The notes: a model not told the origin generated them from the sequence alone. A stretch of DNA of 64,000 nt from an uncultured Paraprevotella sp. (GCA_900546665.1 URDY01000003.1:100129-164128), one strand, 5' to 3'. Numbered from the stretch's first letter, positions 16,204-25,202 are shown. Numbers and translations are program-made.

Positions 16204-17460
16204 TTATTCTGCTCTTAATGCGTCAATGGTTTTCAGTCTTATCGCTCTCATCGCCGGGATGAATCCGGCTATCATCCCGGCGATGATAAGCGTAACGGTG
16301 GCTTGTATGGCAATGGAAATGTCGACAGACGGATCTTTGAACATCTGGAATGTCATACCGGCCAGTTCGGTCTTTGTACGGTCTGCCAATGTATTCATGT
16401 ATTCGGTTGCTATGATGCCGGCCAGCATACCGATATAACCGAAGAAAGCTGTAATGGCTACACTTTCGAGTAGTACCATACGCAAGATGGTGAACGGACG
16501 TGCACCCAGTGCTTTGCAGATACCGAATTCTCTCGTGCGTTCTTTTACCGTGATAAGCATAATGTTGCTTACGCCGACGATGCCGCTTAGCAGCGTACAG
16601 ATACCTATGATCCAGAGTGCTGTTTTCAGAATCCGTACAGCTTTGTCCATTTGTATTTTCTGGGTAATCTTGTTCCAGAAAAAGATTCCGTTAGGTTCGT
16701 CAGGATTGAAGTCTTTACGAACGCCCGTCATTCGTCGGACTTGATTTTCGAATTTCTGGTTTTCGGCTTCACTCTTGAGATCATGTATTTTCAGGTCAAT
16801 ACGGTCTACTTTTTGCCATGTGCGGTATAAAGTATTCATGGTAGAATAGGGCATGTAAGCCACTCGGTTATTGGTGTTTCCTTGTCCTTCATATACTCCA
16901 ATGACAGTGAATGCCAGTCCATTGCCTCTGACCGTTTGGCCAATGGAGGCAGATACGTCAGAAAACAGTTGTTCCGCCATTTCACGGTGTAGCACAATGA
17001 CTTTTCGTCGTTCAAGTTCATCCATTCGGTTCAGAAACCGTCCATAGCAGATATTGACGGTTTCTATTTCCTGATATTCCGGATAGACTCCTTTGATGCT
17101 TTGCATGATATAGTCTTTCTTTGTGCTGATTTCGATGTTTCCCCGTTCAAGTTGTGGCATGACTTTGCGTACGTTACCACTGAATCGTTCGCCGATAGCT
17201 TTCGCGTCGGTCTCAGTCAGTTCAATATATCGGTTGGCCGGTTTTCCTTTGTATGGCAGTGCAGTAAATCCGTTGAAGATAGTGATGACGTCCATGGATT
17301 GTCCTTTGGAAGAATCTTCAAAAGCATGCAGAATGCCATTCCCAGCTCCCAAAAGAACGATCAGGATAAAGATGCCCCACGCTACGGACAATCCGGTGAG
17401 AGCCGTTCGCAGTTTATTGCGTTTTACGGTCTGCCATAATTCAATAATGATGTCATTCAT
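16204..17460 (-). CDS. MacB/FtsX-type ABC transporter permease (first)
   Basis: This 418-residue protein starts at the ATG at 17460 (MNDIIIELWQTVKRNKLRTA), because the upstream in-frame extension overlaps the ATPase gene and has no family similarity. It has an N-terminal TM helix (LTGLSVAWGIFILIVLLGAG), a MacB-type periplasmic domain, and an FtsX module with VKERTREFGICKALGARPFT and a final TM near FIPAMRAIRLKTIDALRAE. It starts 16 bp after the ATPase stop and is followed 1 bp later by the second permease. It is the partner of that permease. Confidence 0.92.
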   Translation of the reverse strand: MNDIIIELWQTVKRNKLRTALTGLSVAWGIFILIVLLGAGNGILHAFEDSSKGQSMDVITIFNGFTALPYKGKPANRYIELTETDAKAIGERFSGNVRKVMPQLERGNIEISTKKDYIMQSIKGVYPEYQEIETVNICYGRFLNRMDELERRKVIVLHREMAEQLFSDVSASIGQTVRGNGLAFTVIGVYEGQGNTNNRVAYMPYSTMNTLYRTWQKVDRIDLKIHDLKSEAENQKFENQVRRMTGVRKDFNPDEPNGIFFWNKITQKIQMDKAVRILKTALWIIGICTLLSGIVGVSNIMLITVKERTREFGICKALGARPFTILRMVLLESVAITAFFGYIGMLAGIIATEYMNTLADRTKTELAGMTFQMFKDPSVDISIAIQATVTLIIAGMIAGFIPAMRAIRLKTIDALRAE

Positions 17461-17476
17461 AATGGAACTGATTATA

Positions 17477-18193
17477 TTATTTGATGAAACCGTTCTGTCC
17501 GAAATGTGCGGCATCATGGTTGTGATTATCCTCTATCCTTTCGATTAAACCGTCTTTGATATGGATGATTTTATCGGTCTGGTTGGCCACGCCACTTTCA
17601 TGGGTAACTACCACTACGGTTTGCCCTTCTGCATTAAGTTGCCGGAGAAGCTCCATGACCTCCACAGAGGTTTTGCTGTCCAAGGCACCGGTGGGTTCGT
17701 CGGCCAGGATAATTTGTGGGTGGGTAATCAGCGCCCGTGCTATGGCAACACGTTGTTTCTGCCCGCCAGACAGTTCGTTGGGCATGTGCATGGCCCATTC
17801 CTTCAGTCCCAGTCTTTCCAGATATTCCATGGCTAGCATGTTGCGTTTTTTGCGTCCGATATTCCGATAAAAGAGAGGTAAGGCCACATTTTCCATGGCG
17901 TTTTTAAATGGTATCAGGTTAAATGATTGGAAAATGAATCCGATCATGTGATTACGGTAATCTGCTGCGCGGGTTTCACTTAAGTTCTGTATGAGTTTTC
18001 CGTCAAGATAGTAGCGGCCTTCGTCATAGTTGTCCAGAATACCCAAAATGTTGAGTAATGTAGATTTCCCGGATCCGGAAGCCCCCATGATGGAAACTAA
18101 TTCACCCTTTTCTACATCGAGCGAGATACCTTTCAGTACATGGAGTGGTTGTCCGTTGAAGTAAGTTTTATGGATGTTTTCCAGATGTATCAT
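17477..18193 (-). CDS. MacB/LolD-type ABC transporter ATP-binding protein
   Basis: This 238-residue ATPase has Walker A GASGSGKSTLLNILG (about residues 36-50), a Q-loop (IGFIFQSFNLIPF), the signature LSGGQKQRVAIARAL near 142, Walker B IILADEPTGALDSKTS, and the H-loop VVVVTHESG. This sequence pattern is that of the MacB/LolD/FtsE group. The C-terminus has an unusual His/Asn-rich tail (DNHNHDAAHFGQNG). It energises the two permeases encoded just downstream. Confidence 0.95.
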   Translation of the reverse strand: MIHLENIHKTYFNGQPLHVLKGISLDVEKGELVSIMGASGSGKSTLLNILGILDNYDEGRYYLDGKLIQNLSETRAADYRNHMIGFIFQSFNLIPFKNAMENVALPLFYRNIGRKKRNMLAMEYLERLGLKEWAMHMPNELSGGQKQRVAIARALITHPQIILADEPTGALDSKTSVEVMELLRQLNAEGQTVVVVTHESGVANQTDKIIHIKDGLIERIEDNHNHDAAHFGQNGFIK

Positions 18194-18236
18194 GAATAGT
18201 AAGTTTTTATGTGTCTGAGTCGTATTTTTATGGTAT

Positions 18237-19772
18237 TTATAGTCCGGTAAGAATAAAGTTACTGTCTACCTTTGCATTGTCCAGTATTTCGTAGTCAACA
18301 TATTTTTCCTTATATCTGTAAAGCTGTCCGATGTGGCTGTTTTTAAAAGAAATGATGCGTGACGGTTCTTTCTTTCCGTTGATCAGCGCATTTGCGGGCA
18401 TTGCTATGGATTTCAGGTGAAGTTTTTCTATCTGGCAACTGTCCATTTCTGCATGATGATAACCTACTGTCAACTTGTCCTGATGAAATCCGGTCAGTCT
18501 TAAATTTCTCACAGGAATTTCGCAAGTGACTGATTGCAATGCTTGCACATTGATTGTCCAATTACCGATGTAGACGCTCAAGCTATCAAGTTTGTATTTG
18601 TCTTCGAAACTGTTGATGTAATTTCTGATCGGATAATTCAGTCCGATTTCCAATGTGTCACCATGTCCGTTAATAGTCAAATAGGTCCATATCCGTTCCG
18701 GTATATGAAGTGTATTGCCAGAAACGGTGTCTATCCTTAGTGTTATTTCGCTGCTACTGTAGTTGAGAGATCTTAGGGTGGTGTCAGCAGTTGTTGGGGA
18801 CAGTTGTGAGGCTGTCAGATCCTTAAGAACCAGATGCCGGAAATCAGGCAATTCATGAACTGCCGTTGTTTCTTTATAATGAGCCAAGTTGATCCGTTTT
18901 TGGGGAGTACGGAAATGAGAGGATACATAATAAGGTAAAATTATGCTTATTAAAAGTCCAAGTACGGTCAGACCGATAATTATATATGAAGTAGTTCGTA
19001 CACGTCCGTATGCTATGTCGGTCTGTTTGACCCTGTAGTAAGTCAGAATCCACATGCCTACGATAAATAACCAGAGGAACCAGACTGTCCATAGGTTGAT
19101 GAATTCTTCAGGCCATATAATATAATAGGCATCGGAAATCAGATTTTGCATAATGTTGCTTGATGTAATGACGTATACTGTAAGTAAAGTCATTGAAAGC
19201 GCACTGGTTTTGATGAATGCGTTTTTTTTCCATACGGTACTTCCCAGCATGAATAATGCTTGTATGGCCAACCATAACCTGACATACAATAGTCCCATCT
19301 CATTTGGCAACTTTCTGATTAATGGTCGGAAAAAATCGCTTTCAGGATATATAAGTGAACAGATGAAAATACGCGTGTAGTCAGCCAGTATGACACAGAG
19401 CAGGAATGCTACACCGGTTAACGGTACAACATAGCACCATTTGACAAAGAATTTTTCTTCCATTGAAGCCGGCAGGCTTAGGAATGTCGTGTTGCCACGT
19501 TTGTTGTTCTCACTGAAAAAAGCTGTTCCGCGACTGGCTGCTACAAGAATACCCAATAGTGCGATAATGATTATACATGTGTCTTGTATCCTTTCTGTAA
19601 CCACACTTTCAACCGTGGGATAATCAGGAATGCAATTCAACGAGTTCCATGTACATACGATGGTCGTACAACTGTAATACACCAATAAGGTAGCCAGGTA
19701 ATACCAGCGCTTTTCTTCCCATTCTTTTCTGAAAAGCAGACTTATGCGTTTGAAATCAAAGTGATTTTTCAT
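18237..19772 (-). CDS. Multispanning membrane protein with periplasmic beta-rich domain
   Basis: The 511-residue protein has an N-terminal half with about six TM segments (for example YYLATLLVYYSCTTIVCTW, IIALLGILVAASRGTAFFS, WCYVVPLTGVAFLLCVILAD, TTSYIIIGLTVLGLLISIIL) resembling ABC-2-type permeases. Its soluble C-terminal half (about residues 290-511) has repeated beta patterns with LRLTGFHQDKLTVGYHHAEM and IEKLHLKSIAMP. Its start overlaps the stop of the GntR repressor by 4 bp (ATGA), so it is translationally coupled to it. Together with the ATPase at 20216 it probably forms an ABC transporter of the YtrBC type. The exact family is not recognised. Confidence 0.7.
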   Translation of the reverse strand: MKNHFDFKRISLLFRKEWEEKRWYYLATLLVYYSCTTIVCTWNSLNCIPDYPTVESVVTERIQDTCIIIIALLGILVAASRGTAFFSENNKRGNTTFLSLPASMEEKFFVKWCYVVPLTGVAFLLCVILADYTRIFICSLIYPESDFFRPLIRKLPNEMGLLYVRLWLAIQALFMLGSTVWKKNAFIKTSALSMTLLTVYVITSSNIMQNLISDAYYIIWPEEFINLWTVWFLWLFIVGMWILTYYRVKQTDIAYGRVRTTSYIIIGLTVLGLLISIILPYYVSSHFRTPQKRINLAHYKETTAVHELPDFRHLVLKDLTASQLSPTTADTTLRSLNYSSSEITLRIDTVSGNTLHIPERIWTYLTINGHGDTLEIGLNYPIRNYINSFEDKYKLDSLSVYIGNWTINVQALQSVTCEIPVRNLRLTGFHQDKLTVGYHHAEMDSCQIEKLHLKSIAMPANALINGKKEPSRIISFKNSHIGQLYRYKEKYVDYEILDNAKVDSNFILTGL

Positions 19773-20185
19773 TTCTTTTGAGGTTTGGTTTTATTGTCTT
19801 CAGTAAATGTGGCATTCTGTTGTATGGCTTGCTCGTACTTGTGGTAGAGCGAGGTGATTTCTTCTATAGAGAGGCCAAGCGTATGGATCTGATGGAAAAA
19901 TTCATAAAGTTCTTCGTTGTAGAAAGTTTCTCTCCGGTATGTCAGGATCCGTTTTCCTGCTCCTGCCGTAACATAGTAACCTATACCGCGCTTCATGGTG
20001 ATGACCGACTGGTTTTGCAGGAAATCGAAAGCACGCATGGCCGTATTTGCATTGACTTCCACCAGCGCGGCATATTCGCGTACAGACGGGATGCGTTCAC
20101 CTTCACCATAAGTGCCTTGGAGAATTTCATCACATATCCGGTCTGCAATTTGCAGATAAATCGGTTTGCTTTCTTTGAATATCAT
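19769..20185 (-). CDS. GntR-family (YtrA subfamily) transcriptional regulator
   Basis: This short 138-residue GntR protein has an N-terminal winged helix (PIYLQIADRICDEILQGTYG, then GERIPSVREYAALVEVNANT and MRAFDFLQNQSVI) and only a small helical C-terminal region (ELYEFFHQIHTLGLSIEEIT), which defines the YtrA subfamily. YtrA regulators usually repress the ABC-transporter operon they lie in. Here the gene sits between an ABC ATPase and a membrane protein. A perfect inverted repeat (21078-21097) overlaps the operon's start site, so it probably controls itself and the transporter. Confidence 0.93.
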   Translation of the reverse strand: MIFKESKPIYLQIADRICDEILQGTYGEGERIPSVREYAALVEVNANTAMRAFDFLQNQSVITMKRGIGYYVTAGAGKRILTYRRETFYNEELYEFFHQIHTLGLSIEEITSLYHKYEQAIQQNATFTEDNKTKPQKK

Positions 20186-20215
20186 GAGTTTGAAATGGAG
20201 TCAGATGAGATGAAT

Positions 20216-21052
20216 TTAAGTGGTAAACAGATGTCGGATCTCTTCCGGATGAGCCAGAGCGCCGTTGAAAAGCAGTTCCAGATTCAATTCCGTATCTTCA
20301 TTTTGGGTATTAGGCTGCATGAGGCCATATCCATTGAATGTGGCTATGCTGCTCCATGCGGTTTCATCAGGCGGTGTTTCAGATTTCTTGAAACAGAGCT
20401 TGTCGCATATTTCATTTACAGATGCATTCAACAGAATATTACTTTGTTCGATGATAATAATATGGTCGAGAAGATTCTCTATGTCTTTTACCTGGTGGGT
20501 GGAGATCAGCATGCTGCGTGAATCATTCATTTCGTTGATGACCAGTTTGCGGAATTGACTTTTGCCGGGAATGTCCAGTCCGTTGGTGGGTTCATCCATG
20601 AAAAGCCATTGGGTATTGGTTGCCAGTGCAAAGCTCATCAGGACTTTCTTTTTTTGTCCCATGGACAATTCGCTGATATGCAGGTCATCTGTCAGTTCAA
20701 ATACTTCGAGGTGATGCATCAGGTCTTCTTTGCTAAATTGAGGGTAGAAAGGTGCATTCAGTTGTATGAACTTCTTCAGGCTCAGGTTAGGCAGGTCAAA
20801 TTCTTCCGGTATGATGAACAGTTTGTTAAGTATCTCCGGTTGTCGTTGACGTACGTCCTGTCCGTTTAGATAAATATGCCCGGCTGTAGGTGTCATTAGT
20901 CCTGATAGCAAATATAACAAGGTTGATTTGCCGATACCGTTACGTCCGAGCAAACCGGTTATTTTGCCTTCTTCCATTGAAAAAGTCATATCATTTAAAA
21001 CGTTCCTTTTCTTACGGTTGTAGGAGAAAGATAAATGTTCTACGCTAATCAT
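20216..21052 (-). CDS. ABC transporter ATP-binding protein (YtrB type)
   Basis: This 278-residue ATPase has Walker A GLLGRNGIGKSTLLYLLSGL (Gly-rich loop with Ile in place of the second Ser), a Q-loop region, the signature LSMGQKKKVLMSFAL (a variant of LSGGQ with Met), Walker B WLFMDEPTNGLDIPGKS and the H-loop MLISTHQV. It is the first gene of a minus-strand operon and is followed by the YtrA-type repressor and a membrane protein. It likely pairs with that membrane protein rather than with the MacB permeases further on, which have their own ATPase. Confidence 0.92.
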   Translation of the reverse strand: MISVEHLSFSYNRKKRNVLNDMTFSMEEGKITGLLGRNGIGKSTLLYLLSGLMTPTAGHIYLNGQDVRQRQPEILNKLFIIPEEFDLPNLSLKKFIQLNAPFYPQFSKEDLMHHLEVFELTDDLHISELSMGQKKKVLMSFALATNTQWLFMDEPTNGLDIPGKSQFRKLVINEMNDSRSMLISTHQVKDIENLLDHIIIIEQSNILLNASVNEICDKLCFKKSETPPDETAWSSIATFNGYGLMQPNTQNEDTELNLELLFNGALAHPEEIRHLFTT

Positions 21053-21077
21053 ACAGAATCATTTTACAGTTATTTAG

Positions 21078-21097
21078 TGTACTAATTGAGTAGTACA
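21078..21097 (-). promoter_or_regulatory. Predicted YtrA-type operator (TGTACTA-N6-TAGTACA)
   Basis: TGTACTA (21078-21084) and TAGTACA (21091-21097) form a perfect 7-bp inverted repeat with a 6-bp spacer. It lies at the predicted transcription start of the minus-strand operon that encodes the GntR repressor, just downstream of the -7 box. This fits repression of the kind described for YtrA-type proteins, whose sites also carry GTA/TAC arms. Confidence 0.65.
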
Positions 21098-21099
21098 TG

Positions 21100-21131
21100 C
21101 AAATGTAGGAAAGAGAATTGAAATAAGCAAA
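21100..21131 (-). promoter_or_regulatory. Promoter of the ABC/GntR operon
   Basis: Read on the minus strand, TTTG (21131-21128) and TACATTTG (21107-21100) are separated by 20 bp, close to the Bacteroidetes consensus. The predicted start falls inside the inverted repeat at 21078-21097, and the ATG is at 21052, giving a leader of about 40 nt. Confidence 0.72.
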
Positions 21132-21346
21132 TAAAAAAGCAATTTTTGTTTATTGTTCTTGAAATGTGAAATTGTCTTCACAATTGTGTTGTTTTGTTAT
21201 TGTCGGCAGATTGCATCTTGGCTGTTGGCAGGGCATCTGTTTCACATTGATATTTCAAATTTGTATAGTGTAGGTTGCAATAGGTGAGCAGGTAAGAATG
21301 TCAATCAAAAAAACCGACCTTCACTTATAAAAAGTTGGTAGAAATA

Positions 21347-21378
21347 TTGGGTAATATACCAGAAAATAGTTATTTTTG
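21347..21378 (+). promoter_or_regulatory. Promoter for the NifU-like/GGGtGRT operon
   Basis: TATTTTTG at 21371-21378 fits the -7 box, with TTGG at 21347-21350 about 20 bp upstream as a near match to -33. The rest of the 390-bp divergent spacer (21053-21444) holds the opposing promoter and operator, and nothing else that I recognise. Confidence 0.5.
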
Positions 21379-21444
21379 CATCAGATTTACAGAGAAAGAG
21401 ATTATCAGAATCTCATTAAATTACCTATAATAAATTAAATAATT

Positions 21445-22146
21445 ATGGTTTATTCACACGAAGTAGAAAACATGTGTTGTGTTGCCAAAGGTCCTAACCA
21501 TGGACCAGCCCCAATTCCTGAAGAAGGCAAGTGGGTAAAGGCAAAGGAGATCAAAGACATCTCAGGTTTGACTCACGGTATCGGTTGGTGTGCTCCTCAG
21601 CAGGGTGCATGTAAATTGACCTTGAACGTGAAAGAAGGTGTGATCCAGGAGTGTCTTGTTGAAACTATCGGTTGCTCAGGTATGACTCATTCTGCAGCTA
21701 TGGCTTCTGAAATTCTCCCGGGCAAGACTATCCTTGAAGCTTTGAATACCGACTTGGTTTGTGACGCTATCAATACCGCTATGCGCGAGTTGTTCCTTCA
21801 GATTGTATACGGTCGTACTCAGTCTGCTTTCTCAGAAGGCGGTTTGATGATCGGTGCAGGTTTGGAAGACCTTGGTAAGGGTTTGCGTTCACAGGTAGGT
21901 ACACTTTACGGTACATTGGCTAAGGGTTCTCGTTACCTTGAAATGGCTGAAGGTTATATCAAGACCATCGCTTTGGACAAGGACAACCAGATCTGTGGTT
22001 ATGAATTCGTACACATGGGTAAGTTCATGGACGAAATCAAGAAAGGAACCGACGCTAACGAAGCTTTGAAGAAGGTAACCGGTACATACGGCCGCTTCAC
22101 AGCAGAGCAGGGTGCAGTTAAATATATTGATCCACGTCAAGAATAA
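21445..22146 (+). CDS. NifU/IscU-like iron-sulfur scaffold-type protein
   Basis: This 233-residue protein has an N-terminal Cys pair (MCCVAKGPNHGPAP), then a region like IscU/NifU scaffolds: WCAPQQGACKLTLNVKEGVI, ECLVETIGCSGMTHSAAMAS, with cysteines near residues 53, 59, 69 and 76, and the segment MASEILPGKTILEALNTDLV typical of the fold. It is larger than IscU (about 125 residues), with a C-terminal extension. It is followed 18 bp later by the GGGtGRT gene, a pairing seen in Bacteroidales and other anaerobes. Codon use is strongly biased, suggesting high expression. The role in Fe-S assembly is inferred from the fold. Confidence 0.85.
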   Translation: MVYSHEVENMCCVAKGPNHGPAPIPEEGKWVKAKEIKDISGLTHGIGWCAPQQGACKLTLNVKEGVIQECLVETIGCSGMTHSAAMASEILPGKTILEALNTDLVCDAINTAMRELFLQIVYGRTQSAFSEGGLMIGAGLEDLGKGLRSQVGTLYGTLAKGSRYLEMAEGYIKTIALDKDNQICGYEFVHMGKFMDEIKKGTDANEALKKVTGTYGRFTAEQGAVKYIDPRQE

Positions 22147-22164
22147 TATAAGGAGGAAGTAAAT

Positions 22165-23175
22165 ATGATTAGAGAAGTAAAATTCGAGAGCCAGGACCGT
22201 CGTATCAAGCAGATTCTTGCTGCATTGAACGAAAACGGTATTTCTTCAATTGAAGAGGCTAACCAGATTTGTGAATCTTATGGACTCGATCCTTATAAGA
22301 CTTGTGAGGAAACTCAGCCTATCTGTTTTGAGAATGCAAAGTGGGCTTATGTAGTAGGTACTGCTATCGCATTGAAGAAAGGTTGCAAGACAGCTGCTGA
22401 AGCTGCTGAGGCTATCGGTATCGGTTTGCAGGCATTCTGTATTCCGGGTTCTGTTGCTGATGACCGTAAGGTAGGTCTTGGTCATGGTAACTTGGCTGCC
22501 ATGTTGCTTCGCGAGGAGACTAAGTGCTTCGCTTTCTTGGCTGGTCACGAGTCTTTCGCTGCTGCTGAAGGTGCTATCAAGATTGCCGCTAAGGCTGACA
22601 AGGTTCGTAAAGAGCCGTTGCGTTGTATCTTGAATGGTCTTGGCAAGGATGCCGCTCAGATCATCTCACGTATCAACGGATTTACTTATGTTCAGACTCA
22701 GTTTGATTACTATACTGGCGAATTGAAAGTCGTTAAGGAAATCGCTTACAGCGATGGTCCTCGTGCCAAGGTTAAATGTTACGGTGCAGACGATGTTCGC
22801 GAAGGTGTAGCTATCATGTGGAAGGAAGGTGTAGATGTATCAATCACTGGTAACTCTACTAACCCGACTCGTTTCCAGCATCCGGTAGCCGGAACATACA
22901 AGAAAGAGCGTGTATTGGCTGGCAAGCCTTACTTCTCTGTAGCTTCAGGTGGTGGTACAGGTCGTACTTTGCATCCTGATAACATGGCTGCAGGTCCTGC
23001 TTCTTACGGTATGACCGATACTATGGGTCGTATGCACTCAGATGCTCAGTTCGCTGGTTCTTCTTCAGTTCCTGCTCACGTAGAAATGATGGGATTCCTG
23101 GGTATCGGTAACAACCCGATGGTAGGTTGTACAGTAGCTTGCGCTGTTGATGCTGCAACTGCTCTCAACAAGTAA
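22165..23175 (+). CDS. GGGtGRT family protein
   Basis: This 336-residue protein carries the motif that names its family, GGGTGRTLHPDNMA, near residue 262. It also has an N-terminal helical region (IKQILAALNENGISSIEEAN), a central GLGHGNLAAMLLREETKCFA and FLAGHESFAAAEGAIKIAA, and a conserved C-terminus (FLGIGNNPMVGCTVACAVDA). The biochemical function is not established to my knowledge; the constant link with the NifU-like gene suggests a shared metabolic or redox role. A GGAGG-like sequence (AAGGAGGAAG) lies 6-10 bp before the ATG, a Shine-Dalgarno match that is uncommon in this phylum. Codon use is strongly biased, as in its neighbour. Confidence 0.93.
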   Translation: MIREVKFESQDRRIKQILAALNENGISSIEEANQICESYGLDPYKTCEETQPICFENAKWAYVVGTAIALKKGCKTAAEAAEAIGIGLQAFCIPGSVADDRKVGLGHGNLAAMLLREETKCFAFLAGHESFAAAEGAIKIAAKADKVRKEPLRCILNGLGKDAAQIISRINGFTYVQTQFDYYTGELKVVKEIAYSDGPRAKVKCYGADDVREGVAIMWKEGVDVSITGNSTNPTRFQHPVAGTYKKERVLAGKPYFSVASGGGTGRTLHPDNMAAGPASYGMTDTMGRMHSDAQFAGSSSVPAHVEMMGFLGIGNNPMVGCTVACAVDAATALNK

Positions 23176-23199
23176 TCAGGTATATAAATAAATATACGG

Positions 23200-23240
23200 G
23201 GCCGTCCTGATTTATATCAGGACGGCCTTTATTTTATTTT
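23200..23240 (+). terminator. Rho-independent terminator after the GGGtGRT gene
   Basis: GGCCGTCCTGA (23200-23210) and TCAGGACGGCC (23217-23227) form a perfect 11-bp stem with a 6-nt loop, followed by TTTATTTTATTTTTA. Confidence 0.93.
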
Positions 23241-23486
23241 TATTTAGATCGTTTTTTGCAGGTGGCGTCTTTTAAAATGGGGATTTTTTATTCATTTTCT
23301 ATTCGTAAAATGGATAAAAGGAAATTCTGTCTAAATTGGAATGAACGTCTAAGATTTAATGATGAATGATTGGAATAGTTCTTGTATTTTCATAAAATTT
23401 TTGTGAAGATTTATTTCGATGTTAAATATTTGCAGATGATAAATAAATACCTTTATTTTGTTTGTCAACATTAAAACTAGACGATT
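23241..23486. other. AT-rich leader region before the BspA-like gene
   Basis: This 246-bp stretch has no gene. TTAAATATTTGCAG near 23423 is an imperfect -7 match (one extra base) and TTTATTTTGTTTG near 23452 is another; neither is convincing. Confidence 0.4.
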
Positions 23487-25148
23487 ATGAAAAACAAGTA
23501 CACATTAATTAATGGAGTGTGTTTGCTATTGGTGATGTTTTTTATCTGTGCACAACAGGCCAATGCAAAGTTATTAACAGTTAAAACAGAAAAAGAGGGA
23601 ACATTGGCTGAAAAAATCCCTGATGCTGATAAATGGGATATTACGGAGTTGAAGGTTTCCGGACCTTTGAATGGTTTTGATTTTCGTATTTTAAGAGAAA
23701 TGTCCGGTTGTAATTATTTAGGTGAAGAGACCGAAGGAAATTTGAGAAAACTGGATATGACAGATGTGGTCATAATAGGATATGATCAATCACTTCCTTT
23801 AGATTATCAGAGTTATTTCATAAGTTATGAGACAGCTACGACTTATGTAATTGGTGGTGACAACTACTTTAATGATAATTTATTTTATGGTTGTTCCAAG
23901 TTGGAAGAACTTATTTTGCCCAAAATGGCTTCTGTTACGAAGGCATTAACTGGTATGTCTAATCTGAAAAAAATATCTGTATCAGATGAAAGCCAGCAGC
24001 TTTCTGTAGTTGATAATGTGTTGTATTCAAAGGACAAAACCAAATTGCTTTATGCTCCTGTTTTATCACCGGAGACAACATTGGTAATACCCGCGGAAAC
24101 GGAAACAGTATGTGCAAATGCTTTCTCGTGGAATGTGAATCTGGAGAGTCTGGTCTTTCCTAATGTGAAATGGGTTCAAACTGATGCAATTATCTATTGT
24201 CAGGCATTACAATCCATTTCATTTGGTAAGCAATTGACAGAATTAGAGGATAGATCTATTTTCGGTAATGTCAGACTACAAAGTGTGACTGTTGCTGAAG
24301 ATAATCCGTATTTCCAGAATATAGGAACGGCTTTAGTAAGTAAAGACCTGAAAGTTCTTTATATTTTTCCATTGCCAGATAATGTAGAGAATGTAACAAT
24401 TCCAGATGGAGTCATGACTGTTAAGTCTGGTGCCTTGTATTCCGGAAATATTAGAAAAGCTGTATTACCGAATAGTGTCAAACAGCTGGATCAATATGCT
24501 ATTACAAATTGCATTAATTTGGAGAGTCTTTATTTAGGATCAGGTGTTGAGATACTTTTATCCGATTTTGCTTTTAATTTGTCTTCTCTTAAAGAATTTG
24601 TCGTAGATATAAATAATCCGAACTATCAATCAGTCAATGGCGCTATTTACAGTAAAAACGGGAAAAAATGTTTTATGATTCCTGGGGGCTTTTCAGAATT
24701 TGAAATTCCGGAAGGAACGGAAGAACTAGAAATGTTGTGTTTGGGAAGTGTTAATAATAAGATTAAGACCATAACATTACCATCAACCTTAAAGACTTGT
24801 ACGACGCTTTGCTTGTCTTATACCAATTTGTCGGCCGTTAATTGTAAGGCTACGGTTCCTCCGGCTGGTGATTATTATCCTTTGCCTAATTATAATGTAA
24901 ATAATGTGATTCTTTATGTTCCTAAAGGGGCTTTATCAGCTTATAAGCAAAGTCCGATATGGCGCATATTTACAAATATGAAAGAGATGGATGCTTCTGG
25001 TATTGAGGTTGTTCCGGAAAATGATATTTATGAGGTCGCTCGTTATTCTGTTGATGGAAAGCAGCTTCCAAAAGAAACGAATGGGCTTAACATTATTAAA
25101 ATGTCAGATGGTATGGTGAAAAAGGTTTGGATTTCCAATCATAGGTAG
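23487..25148 (+). CDS. BspA-type leucine-rich-repeat surface protein
   Basis: This 553-residue protein has a signal peptide (LINGVCLLLVMFFICAQQAN, cleaved near NAKL) and LRR_5/BspA-type repeats from about residue 120 on: FYGCSKLEELILPKM, VIPAETETVCANAFSWNVNL, ALYSGNIRKAVLPNSVKQLD, ITNCINLESLYLGSGVEIL, LGSVNNKIKTITLPSTLKTC. The C-terminal 40 residues (IYEVARYSVDGKQLPKETNG to MVKKVWISN) look like the short beta-rich ending of many Bacteroidetes secreted proteins. BspA-like proteins often act in adhesion to host or bacterial partners. This gene stands alone between terminators; its binding partner cannot be told. It is AT-richer than its neighbours. Confidence 0.85.
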   Translation: MKNKYTLINGVCLLLVMFFICAQQANAKLLTVKTEKEGTLAEKIPDADKWDITELKVSGPLNGFDFRILREMSGCNYLGEETEGNLRKLDMTDVVIIGYDQSLPLDYQSYFISYETATTYVIGGDNYFNDNLFYGCSKLEELILPKMASVTKALTGMSNLKKISVSDESQQLSVVDNVLYSKDKTKLLYAPVLSPETTLVIPAETETVCANAFSWNVNLESLVFPNVKWVQTDAIIYCQALQSISFGKQLTELEDRSIFGNVRLQSVTVAEDNPYFQNIGTALVSKDLKVLYIFPLPDNVENVTIPDGVMTVKSGALYSGNIRKAVLPNSVKQLDQYAITNCINLESLYLGSGVEILLSDFAFNLSSLKEFVVDINNPNYQSVNGAIYSKNGKKCFMIPGGFSEFEIPEGTEELEMLCLGSVNNKIKTITLPSTLKTCTTLCLSYTNLSAVNCKATVPPAGDYYPLPNYNVNNVILYVPKGALSAYKQSPIWRIFTNMKEMDASGIEVVPENDIYEVARYSVDGKQLPKETNGLNIIKMSDGMVKKVWISNHR

Positions 25149-25202
25149 ATAATATCCTTAGATAATATTATATAACAGATTCTGTATGTGATTAATGATA
25201 GG

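Noticed and set aside
19778..20521. Long plus-strand frame opposite the GntR and ATPase genes
   Set aside because: It mirrors well-supported minus-strand genes, has no family features, and runs across two of their boundaries.
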